A stretch of DNA of 64,000 nucleotides from Aeromonas rivuli (GCF_000820045.1 NZ_CDBJ01000054.1:62727-126726), one strand, 5' to 3'; numbered from the stretch's first letter, positions 1 to 9,155 are shown. The notes: generated by a model from the sequence alone, not told the origin. Program-made: numbers and translations.

Positions 1-1
1 A

Positions 2-1261
2 TCAAGAGATAGCCAGCCTGTGCTGGATAAAACGCGCCAGCAGATTGACACCCGATTCCATCACGGTTTCATCGAAGTTGAATGCGGGATGGTGGTGAGG
101 CGCACTGAGATCGGCACCCAGGATGAGATAAGCGGCCTGACCACCATTGCGCTGCACCCGCTCGATGAGGAAACCGGCATCCTCACTGGCACCGAAGCGG
201 CGGGTGTGCACCGTATTGAGGGCCATGGCGGCGGCCAGGGGGAGCAGCTCTTCAATCAGCTCAGGGCTGTTGTGGATGCCGATGGCTTCCCCTTGCTTGC
301 GAATGAGATAACTCACCCCCTGCATCAGGGCGGCCCCCTCGACGATGCGTTGTACCTGGCCAAAGACATAGTCGTTGAGCGCCGGGCTGGCGCCCCGGGT
401 TTCTCCTTGCAGGCGAGCCTGGCCGGGTATCACATTGCGACCGCTGCCACCACTGAGCTGGCCGACGTTGATGCGGGTCATGCCGTCGCGATGACGGGGG
501 ATGCCGAGCATGGCGGTGGTCGCCATACAGGCCGCCGCCAGGGCATTGCGGCCCGCATTGGGCTCGAGCCCGGCGTGAGCCGACTCCCCCATAAATTCCA
601 CATCAAACTTGGTCGAGCAGAGAAACTCGGTAGGGTTGAGGACCAGCTCGCCGCTGGTGGCATGAATGCCTATGTGCAGCGCCAGCAGCGCGTCCACATC
701 ATCGAGCTGGCCACCTGCCGCCAGCGCCTTGCCGCCACGGCATCCCTCTTCCGCCGGTTGAAAGAACAGCTTTATTCGCCCCCCAAGCTGCTCGGCTTGG
801 GCCATGATGCGCTCTGCCAGTACCAGGCCGATGGCGGTGTGGCCATCATGGGCACAGGCGTGCATCCAACCGGGATTGTGAGACTGCCATGCCTCCTGGG
901 TGGGTTGGTGCTGCTCGCCACTCTCTTCGTCCACCTCAACGGCATCTATGTCGAAACGAAACCCCAGCGTCGGGCCGGGCCGTCCGCTATCCCACAGGCC
1001 CATCACGCCGGTCAGGTTCTCGATGCGTGCCAACCAGTCGGGGTTGGCACCTTGGCGCAGGGCTCGCTCTTTCTGCGCTGCTACGTCGATCTGGCGGCCC
1101 ATCACCAAGGAACTGGCCAGCAGGGCATCTCCCAGCATGACGGTGAAACCGAGTTCATTGAGGCGGTGTGCGATGAGGGCGCTGGTGCGAAATTCACACC
1201 AGGCTGCTTCTGGCAGACGATGCAGATCGCGGCGCCAGTGGCGCAGGGTGTCGATAGTCAT
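2..1261 (-). CDS. AbgA-like M20 family amidohydrolase (p-aminobenzoyl-glutamate hydrolase subunit A type)
   Basis: A 419-residue zinc-dependent amidohydrolase of the M20/HipO family. The closest family member I recognise is AbgA of E. coli (436 aa), one subunit of the enzyme that cleaves p-aminobenzoyl-glutamate, a folate breakdown product. Visible M20 features are an HACAHDGHTA metal-binding segment, an FQPAEEG segment with the catalytic acid, and a late HHHPAFNFDE histidine block. The N-terminal HWRRDLHRLPE and EFRT match AbgA well. I chose the ATG at 1261 because it follows a GGGA; a TTG six codons upstream is also open. The stop lies at positions 2-4, so the gene is complete. No AbgB partner is seen inside the window. 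The substrate is inferred and could be another N-acyl amino acid. Confidence 0.82.
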   Translation of the reverse strand: MTIDTLRHWRRDLHRLPEAAWCEFRTSALIAHRLNELGFTVMLGDALLASSLVMGRQIDVAAQKERALRQGANPDWLARIENLTGVMGLWDSGRPGPTLGFRFDIDAVEVDEESGEQHQPTQEAWQSHNPGWMHACAHDGHTAIGLVLAERIMAQAEQLGGRIKLFFQPAEEGCRGGKALAAGGQLDDVDALLALHIGIHATSGELVLNPTEFLCSTKFDVEFMGESAHAGLEPNAGRNALAAACMATTAMLGIPRHRDGMTRINVGQLSGGSGRNVIPGQARLQGETRGASPALNDYVFGQVQRIVEGAALMQGVSYLIRKQGEAIGIHNSPELIEELLPLAAAMALNTVHTRRFGASEDAGFLIERVQRNGGQAAYLILGADLSAPHHHPAFNFDETVMESGVNLLARFIQHRLAIS

Positions 1262-1400
1262 AACGGATCCCGAGAACAACTGAAGAGGGTTATTGTGGCC
1301 CTGGGGTGGGGCAGAGTAAATCGGTGATGGGGCCGCCCATAAGAGGTCGGACGAGCATGGGCATCATGGGGAAATGCAGAAATGGCGCAAAAAGCACAAA

Positions 1401-1435
1401 CAAAAACACCAACCGTGAAAAAGTCACAGTTGGTG
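1401..1435 (-). terminator. Rho-independent terminator of the minus-strand small transcript
   Basis: CACCAAC and GTTGGTG arms, extended by GTGA/TCAC with one wobble pair, surround a 5-nt loop. On the minus strand the hairpin is followed by TTTTTG. It lies between the 27-residue ORF upstream and the AbgA-like gene, so the two are probably separate transcripts. Confidence 0.8.
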
Positions 1436-1491
1436 TCGATTAAACAGTCGTTTTCTGGTCAGTCAGTGAGGCACAAGGCGCCTCGCATGGC

Positions 1492-1575
1492 TCAAAACTG
1501 GGACAGTGAAGGCAGGGAAACTGCGACCAGAGTGAAAAACACAGTGAAAACTGCTGTAACTAAGAATTCGGTCAT
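1492..1575 (-). CDS. Putative 27-residue single-span membrane miniprotein
   Basis: A short ORF encoding a 27-residue peptide that starts MTEFLVTAVF and ends SLPSLSQF. Residues 4-21 are almost wholly hydrophobic, enough for one membrane helix. Its ATG is preceded by AGGGAGAAAAGAT, a strong ribosome binding site at good spacing. About 60 nt beyond the stop is a convincing intrinsic terminator, giving a compact minus-strand unit. A possible promoter (TTGTTT, 16 nt, TATCTT) lies just upstream near 1605-1635. I do not recognise the family. Small stress-induced membrane proteins or a toxic type I peptide are possibilities, but nothing in the sequence decides between them. Confidence rests on the ribosome binding site, hydrophobic pattern and terminator together. 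Confidence 0.5.
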   Translation of the reverse strand: MTEFLVTAVFTVFFTLVAVSLPSLSQF

Positions 1576-2276
1576 ATCTTTTCTCCCTGGCTGGCTGTTG
1601 ATGGATCCAAGATAACACAAAGGGAGATTAAAACAATGGCTCTTTGTGATAAATGGGGCATTTTTATGGCTTGAGCAACCAAGCGACCGTTTTTGCATGC
1701 TGGTGTTTGAAATGCACCCAAGTCGATGTGGTTAATGGAATGTTTCGACGGAAAACCATTTTAAACTCATTATTTTCAATAGCTTATTGTGCATTGATAA
1801 CAGGTTTATGAATGGGTTTTGAATGAGGCTTTTTAGGTTTTACCACTTTTAGAGAGCGTAAATGGCGATCCAGCCCAGTCAAAAGCTGTCGCCGAGCGCT
1901 GTTTTTGGCCGTCAGACGGTGCCATGCCCCTCTGTAAGCAGATTTTTTGTAGGTGTCGATTTTATGATCTTATCTAACCCCATGACACTGCTCAGGCTTT
2001 GCCCCGACAGAGCAGGGCGGTGCGATCAGACAGATAGCCGGGCGTGGGGAGCATGAAAGGAGCCTATCAAAACAAGGCGGGAGCGGAGGAAAGCGATCAA
2101 CAGGGCAGGGGGACGACATCGTATGGGCCTTTGCTTAATAAGCGATGACTGATGAACACTTAATTGTAAATATAATGAGGCAGCTGCTCTTGTAATTATT
2201 CATTTGGCTACTTTTCGCTGTAGTCAATGCGGAGTAAGATGCCTGCTCAATAAAAATAAGAATTAGGAGTTCGGGT
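1576..2276. other. 700-nt intergenic region with no supported gene
   Basis: This stretch separates the small minus-strand ORF from the LuxR-type gene. It is more AT-rich than its surroundings between about 1690 and 1860. CACAAAG and CTTTGTG arms around 1617-1648 form an inverted repeat beside the possible promoter of the small ORF. A 64-codon plus-strand frame at 1862-2056 has no recognisable product. The 3' part presumably holds the promoter of the downstream regulator, but I could not pick one confidently. Confidence 0.5.
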
Positions 2277-3347
2277 GTGAAAACATTAGTAAGCGAGAGG
2301 GTATCGCCTTATATAAATCAATTATATGAATGCGGTATTAATGATTCTGACATTAAGCTGGTCGTGGACAAGTTTCGTCATGATCTCGGTGGCAGTTCAA
2401 CCCTGTTTTTATTGCGCGATGATGACAAGAGCGACGGGATCAAGCTGTTTGCCAGCGGCTTGAACGATGCTCAGCAGCATTTCTATCTGCAGCATCATCG
2501 TCAGGATCTCTGGTTCAATCACTACCTGGATAAAGGATGCCAGGGGGTGGTCAGCGCCAACGAGATCTCCGACAACGCCGGCCTGCTCGCCAGCTTTGGC
2601 GCCCAGTTTGCCTTAGGGGGCGTGTGCCGGGTCAAGGATCATGGCTTGAGCTCTCTGTGCGGTTATCGCAGTGGGGCCCAGAGCGATTTCAACCTGCAAG
2701 AGAGGCATCTGGTTGCCGATACCTATGCCGGTCTTGCGGCCTGGAGTCAGCACTATTGGAATCTGCTTGCTCTGGAAACCCAGAATTACCAGCTGCAACA
2801 GCTGGTGCGTAACCACAATAAGCCGAGCGCCATCATTGATGGCAAGGGTTATATCCATTATTCCAACATGGCATTTAACCGCATCACGGATGAAAATGTG
2901 GAATTGCGCACCCTGACGGGCTTGTTCTCCCTGCATAGCAAGGAGCTGCAGCGTCAATTCAAAGAGATGCTTGCCGGTTTTGCATATCTGCTGCCCGGGG
3001 CAAGCGCTTATCTTTCCGTACCCCGCCAATCCAATCTCAGGCCCTTGTTGATCCAGTGCACCCTGATGAGTGGCCTGACCCGGTTCGAGCGTTATGTGGA
3101 GTTGGTGCTGCGCGACCCTGAGCATGCGTTTAATCCCGATATCGAGGCCCTGGCCAGTCTCTATCCACTGACCATAGGGGAGAAAGAGCTGCTGATGCTG
3201 ATGAGCAAGGGATACAGCAGCAATGACATCGCCCAATTACGGGGCGTGAAAGTGGAAACGGTGCGATCTACCCTCAAAGGGGTCTTCAAGAAGACAGATT
3301 GTCACAGCCAGAGCGAGCTGTTGTTGCTGCTGCAATCCATCTCCTGA
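2277..3347 (+). CDS. LuxR-type helix-turn-helix transcriptional regulator
   Basis: A 356-residue cytoplasmic DNA-binding regulator. The last ~60 residues are a LuxR/FixJ-type HTH: LTIGEKELLMLMSKGYSSNDIA is followed by VKVETVRSTLKGVFKK, the usual recognition helix pattern. The remaining ~290 residues carry no receiver aspartate or recognisable autoinducer pocket. A central part (AIIDGKGYIHYSNMAFNRI) looks PAS-like, suggesting a small-molecule or redox sensor. The start is a GTG, supported by TTAGGAG seven bases upstream; no in-frame ATG fits better. It stands alone between a long intergenic region and a CBS-domain gene. A hairpin follows the stop. Targets cannot be inferred from this sequence. 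Confidence 0.85.
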   Translation: MKTLVSERVSPYINQLYECGINDSDIKLVVDKFRHDLGGSSTLFLLRDDDKSDGIKLFASGLNDAQQHFYLQHHRQDLWFNHYLDKGCQGVVSANEISDNAGLLASFGAQFALGGVCRVKDHGLSSLCGYRSGAQSDFNLQERHLVADTYAGLAAWSQHYWNLLALETQNYQLQQLVRNHNKPSAIIDGKGYIHYSNMAFNRITDENVELRTLTGLFSLHSKELQRQFKEMLAGFAYLLPGASAYLSVPRQSNLRPLLIQCTLMSGLTRFERYVELVLRDPEHAFNPDIEALASLYPLTIGEKELLMLMSKGYSSNDIAQLRGVKVETVRSTLKGVFKKTDCHSQSELLLLLQSIS

Positions 3348-3372
3348 CATCGGCGAACTATGCTAGACATGA

Positions 3373-3393
3373 GGCCGCCAATATAAGGCGGCC
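3373..3393 (+). other. Hairpin between the LuxR-type gene and the CBS-domain gene
   Basis: Perfect 7-bp inverted repeat GGCCGCC/GGCGGCC with a 7-nt AT loop. No uridine run follows directly, so it may be a weak or attenuating terminator, or a processing structure ahead of the CBS gene. Confidence 0.5.
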
Positions 3394-3419
3394 GAGCCAG
3401 ATTTCTTAGGGGGTTCAAC

Positions 3420-3842
3420 ATGAAAGCATTAATGGCCAAGGACTATATGCAGGTGAGGCCCATCACCTTCAAGGCTGAGATGATGGTGCAATCTGCCGTC
3501 GCCAAGTTTATCAACAGCAATCAACTGGGCGGCCCTGTCATCGATGAGGCAGGTCACTTGATAGGCTGGGTCTCTGAGCAAGATTGCATCTCCGTCATGC
3601 TCAAGGAGGCCTATCACTGCGAGCAGGTGGCTCAGGTCAAGGATGTGATGCGCAAGGATGTGCTGACGGTCAACCCTGACACCAGCATGCTGGAGCTGGC
3701 CGAGATGATGCTGGGTCAGAAACCCAAGATGTATCCGGTGCTGGAGGGCGGCCGCCTGGTGGGGGTCATCAGTCGCCATGATGTGATGAAGGCCATTCAC
3801 AATCAGCTCGATACCTGCTTCCTTCCCCGGGCTCACCACTGA
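3420..3842 (+). CDS. Tandem CBS-domain protein
   Basis: A 140-residue protein made almost entirely of two CBS domains (about residues 7-60 and 77-133). The pair normally folds into a Bateman module that binds adenosyl ligands such as AMP, ATP or SAM. The recognisable segments are GGPVIDEAGHLIGWVSEQD in the first domain and MYPVLEGGRLVGVISRHDV in the second. There is no attached catalytic or transport domain, so it is probably a stand-alone regulator of an unknown partner. The ATG follows TAGGGGGTTCAAC. The gene follows the LuxR-type regulator at a distance of 72 nt with a hairpin between, so co-transcription is possible but not certain. Confidence 0.88.
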   Translation: MKALMAKDYMQVRPITFKAEMMVQSAVAKFINSNQLGGPVIDEAGHLIGWVSEQDCISVMLKEAYHCEQVAQVKDVMRKDVLTVNPDTSMLELAEMMLGQKPKMYPVLEGGRLVGVISRHDVMKAIHNQLDTCFLPRAHH

Positions 3843-3993
3843 CAGCTCTTCACCGAGGCAGGGGTCTTCCCCTGCTTTTATCCTGACCCGCAACCTGACC
3901 GCGTTAATGCTTGCACCGCTCCCGCCCGCTCTTTAGGATCTGCCCCAGCTATCGATATGGCCCCCAGCGGGCTTTCTATAAGGAATCTGTACC

Positions 3994-6900
3994 TTGTCTC
4001 TCTCTATCGAGGCGCTGCGCCGCCGTCTTTCTGCCTGCATGAATCTGGATGCCCGCCGTCTATCCAGTCGACTTCATGGGGTCAAGAAGCTGCCACAAGA
4101 CAAGCAAGAGTCTGTGCTGGAAACCATTGCCGCCGATCTGGACGCCGCCGAGCAGCGTTACCAGTCTCGCCTGGCCGGGGTGCCCGCCGTTACTTATCCA
4201 GACAACCTGCCGGTCAGCCAGAAGCAGGCGGAGATCGCCAAGGCGATTCAAGAACATCAGGTGGTGATCATCGCCGGGGAAACCGGCTCGGGCAAGACCA
4301 CCCAGATCCCCAAGATCTGTCTGGCACTGGGACGCGGGGTGAAAGGTTACATCGGCCACACCCAGCCGCGCCGCTTGGCGGCCCGCACCGTGGCGGCCCG
4401 CATCGCCGAGGAGATGAAGTCCGAGCTCGGCCAATATGTCGGCTACAAGGTGCGCTTCACCGATCAGGTGAGCGAGCAGACCCACATCAAGCTGATGACC
4501 GACGGCATCTTGCTGGCGGAGATCCAGCACGACCGCATGTTGACCCAGTACGACACCATCATCATCGATGAGGCCCATGAGCGCAGCCTCAACATCGACT
4601 TCATCCTGGGCTATCTCAAGCAGCTGCTGCCGAGGCGCCCCGATCTCAAGGTGATCATCACCTCGGCCACCATCGACCCCCAGCGCTTCTCCCGCCACTT
4701 CAACCAGGCGCCGGTGATCGAAGTATCGGGCCGTACCTATCCGGTGGAGGTGCGCTATCAGCCGCGCCCGGAAGGGGGCGACGATCGCGATGAGTTGCAG
4801 GGCATCTTCGATGCGGTGCAGGAGCTGGCCAAAGAGGGCTTGGGGGACATCCTCATCTTCATGAATGGCGAGCGGGAGATCCGCGACACCGCCGATGCCT
4901 TGAACAAGCTGGGGCTGCGTGACACCGAGATATTGCCGCTCTATGCGCGCCTCTCCAACAGCGAGCAGAACAGGGTGTTTCAGCAGCACGCCGGGCGGCG
5001 AATCGTGCTCGCCACCAACGTGGCGGAGACCTCCCTCACTGTGCCAGGCATCCGTTACGTGATAGATCCCGGCACCGCCCGCATCAGCCGCTACTCCTGG
5101 CGCACCAAGGTGCAGCGCCTGCCCATCGAACCCGTCTCCCAGGCCAGCGCCAACCAGCGCATGGGCCGCTGTGGCCGGGTCGCCGACGGTATCTGCATCC
5201 GCCTCTACAGCGAGGAAGATTTCAACAACAGGCCCGCCTTTACCGATCCCGAGATCCTGCGCACCAACCTCGCCTCCGTCATCTTGCAGATGCTGGCGCT
5301 GGGGCTGGGCAACATGGAGGCCTTCCCCTTCGTCGAGCCACCGGAGTCGCGCCACATCAAGGATGGCCTCTCCCTGCTCAACGAGCTGGGGGCGGTCAAG
5401 GCGCTGCCTGCAAACAGGGAGCAGGACGGCAAGCTGCAACTGACCGAGACCGGTCGCCAGCTGTCGCGCATTCCTCTCGATCCACGGCTCGCCAAGATGG
5501 TGATCACCGGGGCGCAAACCGGCTGCCTGAACGAGGTGATGGTGATCACCGCCGGCCTTAGCATCCAGGATCCTCGCGAGCGCCCCATGGAGAAGAAACA
5601 GGCCGCCGACGAGCAGCACAGGCGCTTCGAGGACAAGGAGTCCGACTTCCTCGCCTTCGTCAATCTGTGGAACTACCTGAAAGAGCAGCAGGATCTCCTG
5701 GGCAGCAACCCGTTCCGTCGCCTGTGCCAGAAGGAGTTCCTCTCATTCCTGCGGGTGCGCGAATGGCAGGATATCCACTTCCAGCTGCGCCAGACGGTGA
5801 AAGAGCTGGGCTTCAAGAGCAATGCCGAGCCCGCGGATTTCAAGACGGTGCACTGCGCCCTGCTGACCGGCCTGCTCAGCCACATCGGCAACAAGGATCT
5901 GGAAAAGCCGGAGTTTCTCGGCGCTCGTAATGGTCGCTTCCATATTTTCCCGGCTTCGGGACTGTTCAAGAAGCCGCCCAAGTGGGTGATGGCCGCCGAA
6001 CTGGTGGAGACCTCGCGCCTCTATGCCCGGGTCAACGCCAAAATTGAACCCGAGTGGGTGGAACCCCTGGCGGCGCACCTCATCAAGCTGCACCACAGCG
6101 ATCCCCACTGGTCGAAGAAAAGTGGCGCCGTCATGGCCAAGGAGAAGGTGACCCTCTACGGCCTGACCCTGGTCAATGAGCGTCTCATCAACTTCAGCAC
6201 CATAGACCCGGCCCTGTGCCGCGAGCTGTTCATTCGCCGCGCCCTGGTGGAGGGGGACTTCGAGACCCGCCACCGCTTCTTTAGCGACAACCGCAAGCTG
6301 CTGGCCGAGGTGGAGGCGCTGGAGCACAAGTCGCGGCGCCGCGACATCCTGGTGGATGACGAAGACCTGTTCCGCTTCTATGATGCGCGGCTGCCGGAGG
6401 ATGTCATCTCCAGCCGTCACTTCGACAAGTGGTGGAAGGAGGCGCAAAAGCAGAACCCCGATCTGCTCAACTTCGAGAAAGAGATGCTGATGAAGGGGGA
6501 TGCCGCCCACATCAGCGACTTCGATTACCCCAACTTCTGGCAGCAGGGGCGCCTCAAGCTCAAGCTGACCTACCAGTTCGAGCCGGGGGAGGCGGCCGAT
6601 GGCGTCACCCTGCATATCCCGTTGCCGCTGCTCAACCAGGTCGAAGTCAAAGGCTTCGAGTGGCTGATCCCGGGTCTGCGTCATGAGCTGTTGGTGGCCC
6701 TCATCAAGTCGATGCCAAAGCCCATGCGCAAGAACTTCGTACCGGCCCCCAACTATGCCGATGCGCTGCTCGCCAGCATCAATCCCGAGCAGGGGCCGCT
6801 GCTGGACGAGATGGAGCGCCAACTGCGGCGCATGACCGGCATCACTGTGCCCCGGGAGGCCTGGGACTGGGCGGCGGTGCCCGATCACCTGAAACTCACC

Positions 6901-7881
6901 TTCCGGGTGGTGGACGACAAACACAAGAAGGTGGCTGAGGCCAAGGATCTGGAGGCGCTCAAAGAGTCCTTGCGTGGCCGGGTGCAGGAGACGCTCTCCC
7001 AGGTCGCGGATGATGACATCGAGCAGTCCGGCCTTACTCTGTGGAGCTTCGGGGAGCTGCCCAAGGAGTACAGCCAGAAACGCAGTGGCTTTGAGATGAA
7101 GGCCTATCCGGCGCTGGTGGATCAGAAAGATTCGGTCGCCATCCAGCTGGTGGAGAGTCCGGTGACCCAGCAGCAGCTGATGTGGGCGGGCCAACGCCGC
7201 CTGATCCTGCTCAATGTGCCATCTCCCATCAAGTACCTGCAGGAGAAGCTGCCCAACAAGGCCAAGCTTGGGCTCTATTTCAACCCGTTCGGCAAGGTGG
7301 CGGAGCTGATTGACGACTGCATAGCCTGCGGCTGCGACAAGCTGATCGAGCGCCACGGCGGCCTGGCCTGGGACGAGGCGGGTTTCGAGGCGCTCAAGGA
7401 GTATGTGCGCGCCGAGCTCAATGATGCCGTGGTGGAGGTGGCTAGCCAGGTGGAAGCCGTGCTGACCCTCTCCTTTGATATCAAGAAGCGCCTCAAGGGC
7501 AAGATGCAGCTCGATACCGCCTTTGCCATGTCCGACATCCAGTTGCAGCTCGACAAGCTCATCCACAAGGGCTTCGTGACCGAGACCGGCTGGCAGCGAT
7601 TGCCTGACTTGTTGCGCTACCTGCGCGCCATCGAGCGGCGCATGGAGAAGCTGGCCATCGATCCCAATCGGGACAGGGCTTACATGCTCAAGGTTTCGAT
7701 CGTCGAGAACGATTACAAGGCGCTGCTTGCCAAGATGCCCAAGTCCCAGCCGATCCCCCCCGAGGTGGCCAACATCCGCTGGATGATCGAGGAGCTGCGG
7801 GTGTCGTTCTTTGCCCAACAACTGGGCACCCCCTATCCGGTCTCGGATAAACGGGTGCAGAGTGCCATCGCTCAGTGCTAA
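3994..7881 (+). CDS. hrpA: ATP-dependent RNA helicase HrpA (DEAH family)
   Basis: A 1295-residue DEAH-box RNA helicase, close to the 1300 residues of E. coli HrpA. In that species HrpA is involved in mRNA processing and rescue of stalled ribosomes. Walker A GETGSGKT is at residues 95-102, DEAH at 192-195 and the SAT motif shortly after. The second RecA lobe has ATNVAETSLTVPG and QRMGRCGR, followed by the HA2/OB-fold region and the long HrpA-specific C-terminal extension. The start is a TTG behind AAGGAATCTGTACC. It is chosen because the next residues align with the HrpA N-terminus, including LHGVKK and TYPDNLPVSQK, and no in-frame ATG occurs before residue 16. The gene is intact and stands between the CBS gene and a LysM-like gene. 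Confidence 0.95.
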   Translation: MSLSIEALRRRLSACMNLDARRLSSRLHGVKKLPQDKQESVLETIAADLDAAEQRYQSRLAGVPAVTYPDNLPVSQKQAEIAKAIQEHQVVIIAGETGSGKTTQIPKICLALGRGVKGYIGHTQPRRLAARTVAARIAEEMKSELGQYVGYKVRFTDQVSEQTHIKLMTDGILLAEIQHDRMLTQYDTIIIDEAHERSLNIDFILGYLKQLLPRRPDLKVIITSATIDPQRFSRHFNQAPVIEVSGRTYPVEVRYQPRPEGGDDRDELQGIFDAVQELAKEGLGDILIFMNGEREIRDTADALNKLGLRDTEILPLYARLSNSEQNRVFQQHAGRRIVLATNVAETSLTVPGIRYVIDPGTARISRYSWRTKVQRLPIEPVSQASANQRMGRCGRVADGICIRLYSEEDFNNRPAFTDPEILRTNLASVILQMLALGLGNMEAFPFVEPPESRHIKDGLSLLNELGAVKALPANREQDGKLQLTETGRQLSRIPLDPRLAKMVITGAQTGCLNEVMVITAGLSIQDPRERPMEKKQAADEQHRRFEDKESDFLAFVNLWNYLKEQQDLLGSNPFRRLCQKEFLSFLRVREWQDIHFQLRQTVKELGFKSNAEPADFKTVHCALLTGLLSHIGNKDLEKPEFLGARNGRFHIFPASGLFKKPPKWVMAAELVETSRLYARVNAKIEPEWVEPLAAHLIKLHHSDPHWSKKSGAVMAKEKVTLYGLTLVNERLINFSTIDPALCRELFIRRALVEGDFETRHRFFSDNRKLLAEVEALEHKSRRRDILVDDEDLFRFYDARLPEDVISSRHFDKWWKEAQKQNPDLLNFEKEMLMKGDAAHISDFDYPNFWQQGRLKLKLTYQFEPGEAADGVTLHIPLPLLNQVEVKGFEWLIPGLRHELLVALIKSMPKPMRKNFVPAPNYADALLASINPEQGPLLDEMERQLRRMTGITVPREAWDWAAVPDHLKLTFRVVDDKHKKVAEAKDLEALKESLRGRVQETLSQVADDDIEQSGLTLWSFGELPKEYSQKRSGFEMKAYPALVDQKDSVAIQLVESPVTQQQLMWAGQRRLILLNVPSPIKYLQEKLPNKAKLGLYFNPFGKVAELIDDCIACGCDKLIERHGGLAWDEAGFEALKEYVRAELNDAVVEVASQVEAVLTLSFDIKKRLKGKMQLDTAFAMSDIQLQLDKLIHKGFVTETGWQRLPDLLRYLRAIERRMEKLAIDPNRDRAYMLKVSIVENDYKALLAKMPKSQPIPPEVANIRWMIEELRVSFFAQQLGTPYPVSDKRVQSAIAQC

Positions 7882-7956
7882 CCTGATGGCACGGCGGGGT
7901 TGATAGGGAAAGTCGCCTTGCTAGCCATTGATTAGTCGAGATAAAAAGGAGCAGGC

Positions 7957-8739
7957 ATGCTTGGACTCTGGTTAGGGATGGCATTGGTGAACATCAGTGG
8001 GTATCAACCCATTGCCGAGCAGACCTGGGTCAGCCTGAACCCTGAATATTATCCGCTGCGCCAGGCGCCACCGCCCATCTTTGCCGCCTGGCACGGCAAC
8101 CAGTATCCCCCCCTGGCCAGTCGCCAATACAAGGGGCATTGGCAAGTGCTGTTCCCGGCAAGATTGGTCCCTCCATTCGACTTGTTCGAGGGGCAGGCCC
8201 AGCTTTCCCGTGCCTATCTGGCCCGGTTGGAGCGTATCGACGAGATGGCCTATGGCATCGCCAGCGTGGAGCCAGCGAAACCGGCCACGCTCAATCAGGA
8301 GCAGCGGCTCGAACAGGCCACCAGCCATGTGCCTGTGCTGCCCGAGTTCACGCTTCCCAATCAATATGGCCTCCTGCTGGCATCCCCCCTGCTCAGTGAC
8401 TGGATGCCCCATCAGGGGCAGGTGCAGCCTCAGGGCCAACCGGAACGGGTCGCGTCAACCCTGGCAAGAGGGGAGGAGGGCGGTGGCATCTGTCACAGGG
8501 TGGCACCCGGCGAGACCTTGTGGCGCATCGCCAGCACCCTGGCCAAGGGGGAGGGCGGGGACACCTACAGCTATCTGCTGGCGCTCTATGAAACCAATCG
8601 CCAGCAGCTGGGAGCCAAGCCTGTGGTCAAGACCGGGGATGCCCTGCGCTGCCCGGCGCCACAATTGCTGGCCCGTTTCGAGGCGCTCAGCCCCGCCGAG
8701 CGTCATCAGCAGTTCAATCGACTCGATGGCAGCCTGTAA
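7957..8739 (+). CDS. LysM/FimV-like domain protein of unknown function
   Basis: A 260-residue protein with a C-terminal LysM-like segment at about residues 178-230. That segment (CHRVAPGETLWRIAS, then YLLALYETNRQQL and KTGDALRCP) resembles the peptidoglycan-binding core of FimV-type polar proteins more than a classical short LysM. The first ~20 residues (MLGLWLGMALVNI) are hydrophobic but lack the positive charges of a standard signal peptide, so export is uncertain. The middle is proline- and glutamine-rich with no recognised fold. The start is supported by AAAAAGGAGCAGGC. It sits between hrpA and rplY, downstream of hrpA by 75 nt with no terminator between, so it may share the hrpA transcript. 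Confidence 0.6.
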   Translation: MLGLWLGMALVNISGYQPIAEQTWVSLNPEYYPLRQAPPPIFAAWHGNQYPPLASRQYKGHWQVLFPARLVPPFDLFEGQAQLSRAYLARLERIDEMAYGIASVEPAKPATLNQEQRLEQATSHVPVLPEFTLPNQYGLLLASPLLSDWMPHQGQVQPQGQPERVASTLARGEEGGGICHRVAPGETLWRIASTLAKGEGGDTYSYLLALYETNRQQLGAKPVVKTGDALRCPAPQLLARFEALSPAERHQQFNRLDGSL

Positions 8740-8745
8740 CCTGTC

Positions 8746-8775
8746 TTGTCACTGCCGTGATAGCCATGCTACTAT
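8746..8775 (+). promoter_or_regulatory. Probable sigma70 promoter of rplY
   Basis: TTGTCA and TACTAT boxes separated by 18 nt, directly after the preceding stop codon. The predicted start point leaves a leader of about 65 nt before the rplY ATG. Confidence 0.55.
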
Positions 8776-8847
8776 CCGCGCTCGTTTTGCGAGGTGCTGA
8801 TCGGTCGCAGTCAGCATCATAAAGTCATCTACATAGAGATAACCAAT

Positions 8848-9135
8848 ATGTCTTTCATATTCGAAGCTGAAGTCCGTTCTGACCTGGGGAAAGGTGCGAG
8901 CCGCCGCCTGCGTCATGCTGACCAAGTTCCTGCCATCATCTACGGTGCAGGCAAAGAAGCAGTGTCCATCACTGTTGACCACAAAAAATTCATCATCGCC
9001 CAAGCCAAGCCGGAGTTCTACGAATCCGTGCTGACCCTGAAAGTGAACGGTGAAGAAGTCAACGTGAAAGTGAAGGCTATCCAGCGTCACCCAGTGAAAG
9101 CCAAGCTGGTGCACATGGACTTCATCCGCGTCTAA
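8848..9135 (+). CDS. rplY: 50S ribosomal protein L25
   Basis: A 95-residue protein matching short-form L25 (94 aa in E. coli), the 5S rRNA-binding protein of the large subunit. Characteristic segments are [14 protein letters not shown] at the N-terminus, VPAIIYG, and the closing [13 protein letters not shown] longer in-frame reading starting at 8794 exists, but the family length and the conserved N-terminus [10 protein letters not shown] place the start at 8848. The gene has its own promoter-like sequence upstream and a strong terminator right after the stop, so it is probably monocistronic. Confidence 0.95.
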   Translation: MSFIFEAEVRSDLGKGASRRLRHADQVPAIIYGAGKEAVSITVDHKKFIIAQAKPEFYESVLTLKVNGEEVNVKVKAIQRHPVKAKLVHMDFIRV

Positions 9136-9155
9136 GCCTCGCTTGGCACGTGATA

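Noticed and set aside
1382-1615. 77-codon plus-strand frame with a basic product
   Set aside because: It runs antisense through the terminator and the better supported miniprotein ORF, with no ribosome binding site.
1862-2056. 64-codon plus-strand frame in the long intergenic region before the LuxR-type gene
   Set aside because: Composition rich in Cys, Arg and Pro, with no recognisable product. A weak GAGAG precedes the start but nothing else supports it.
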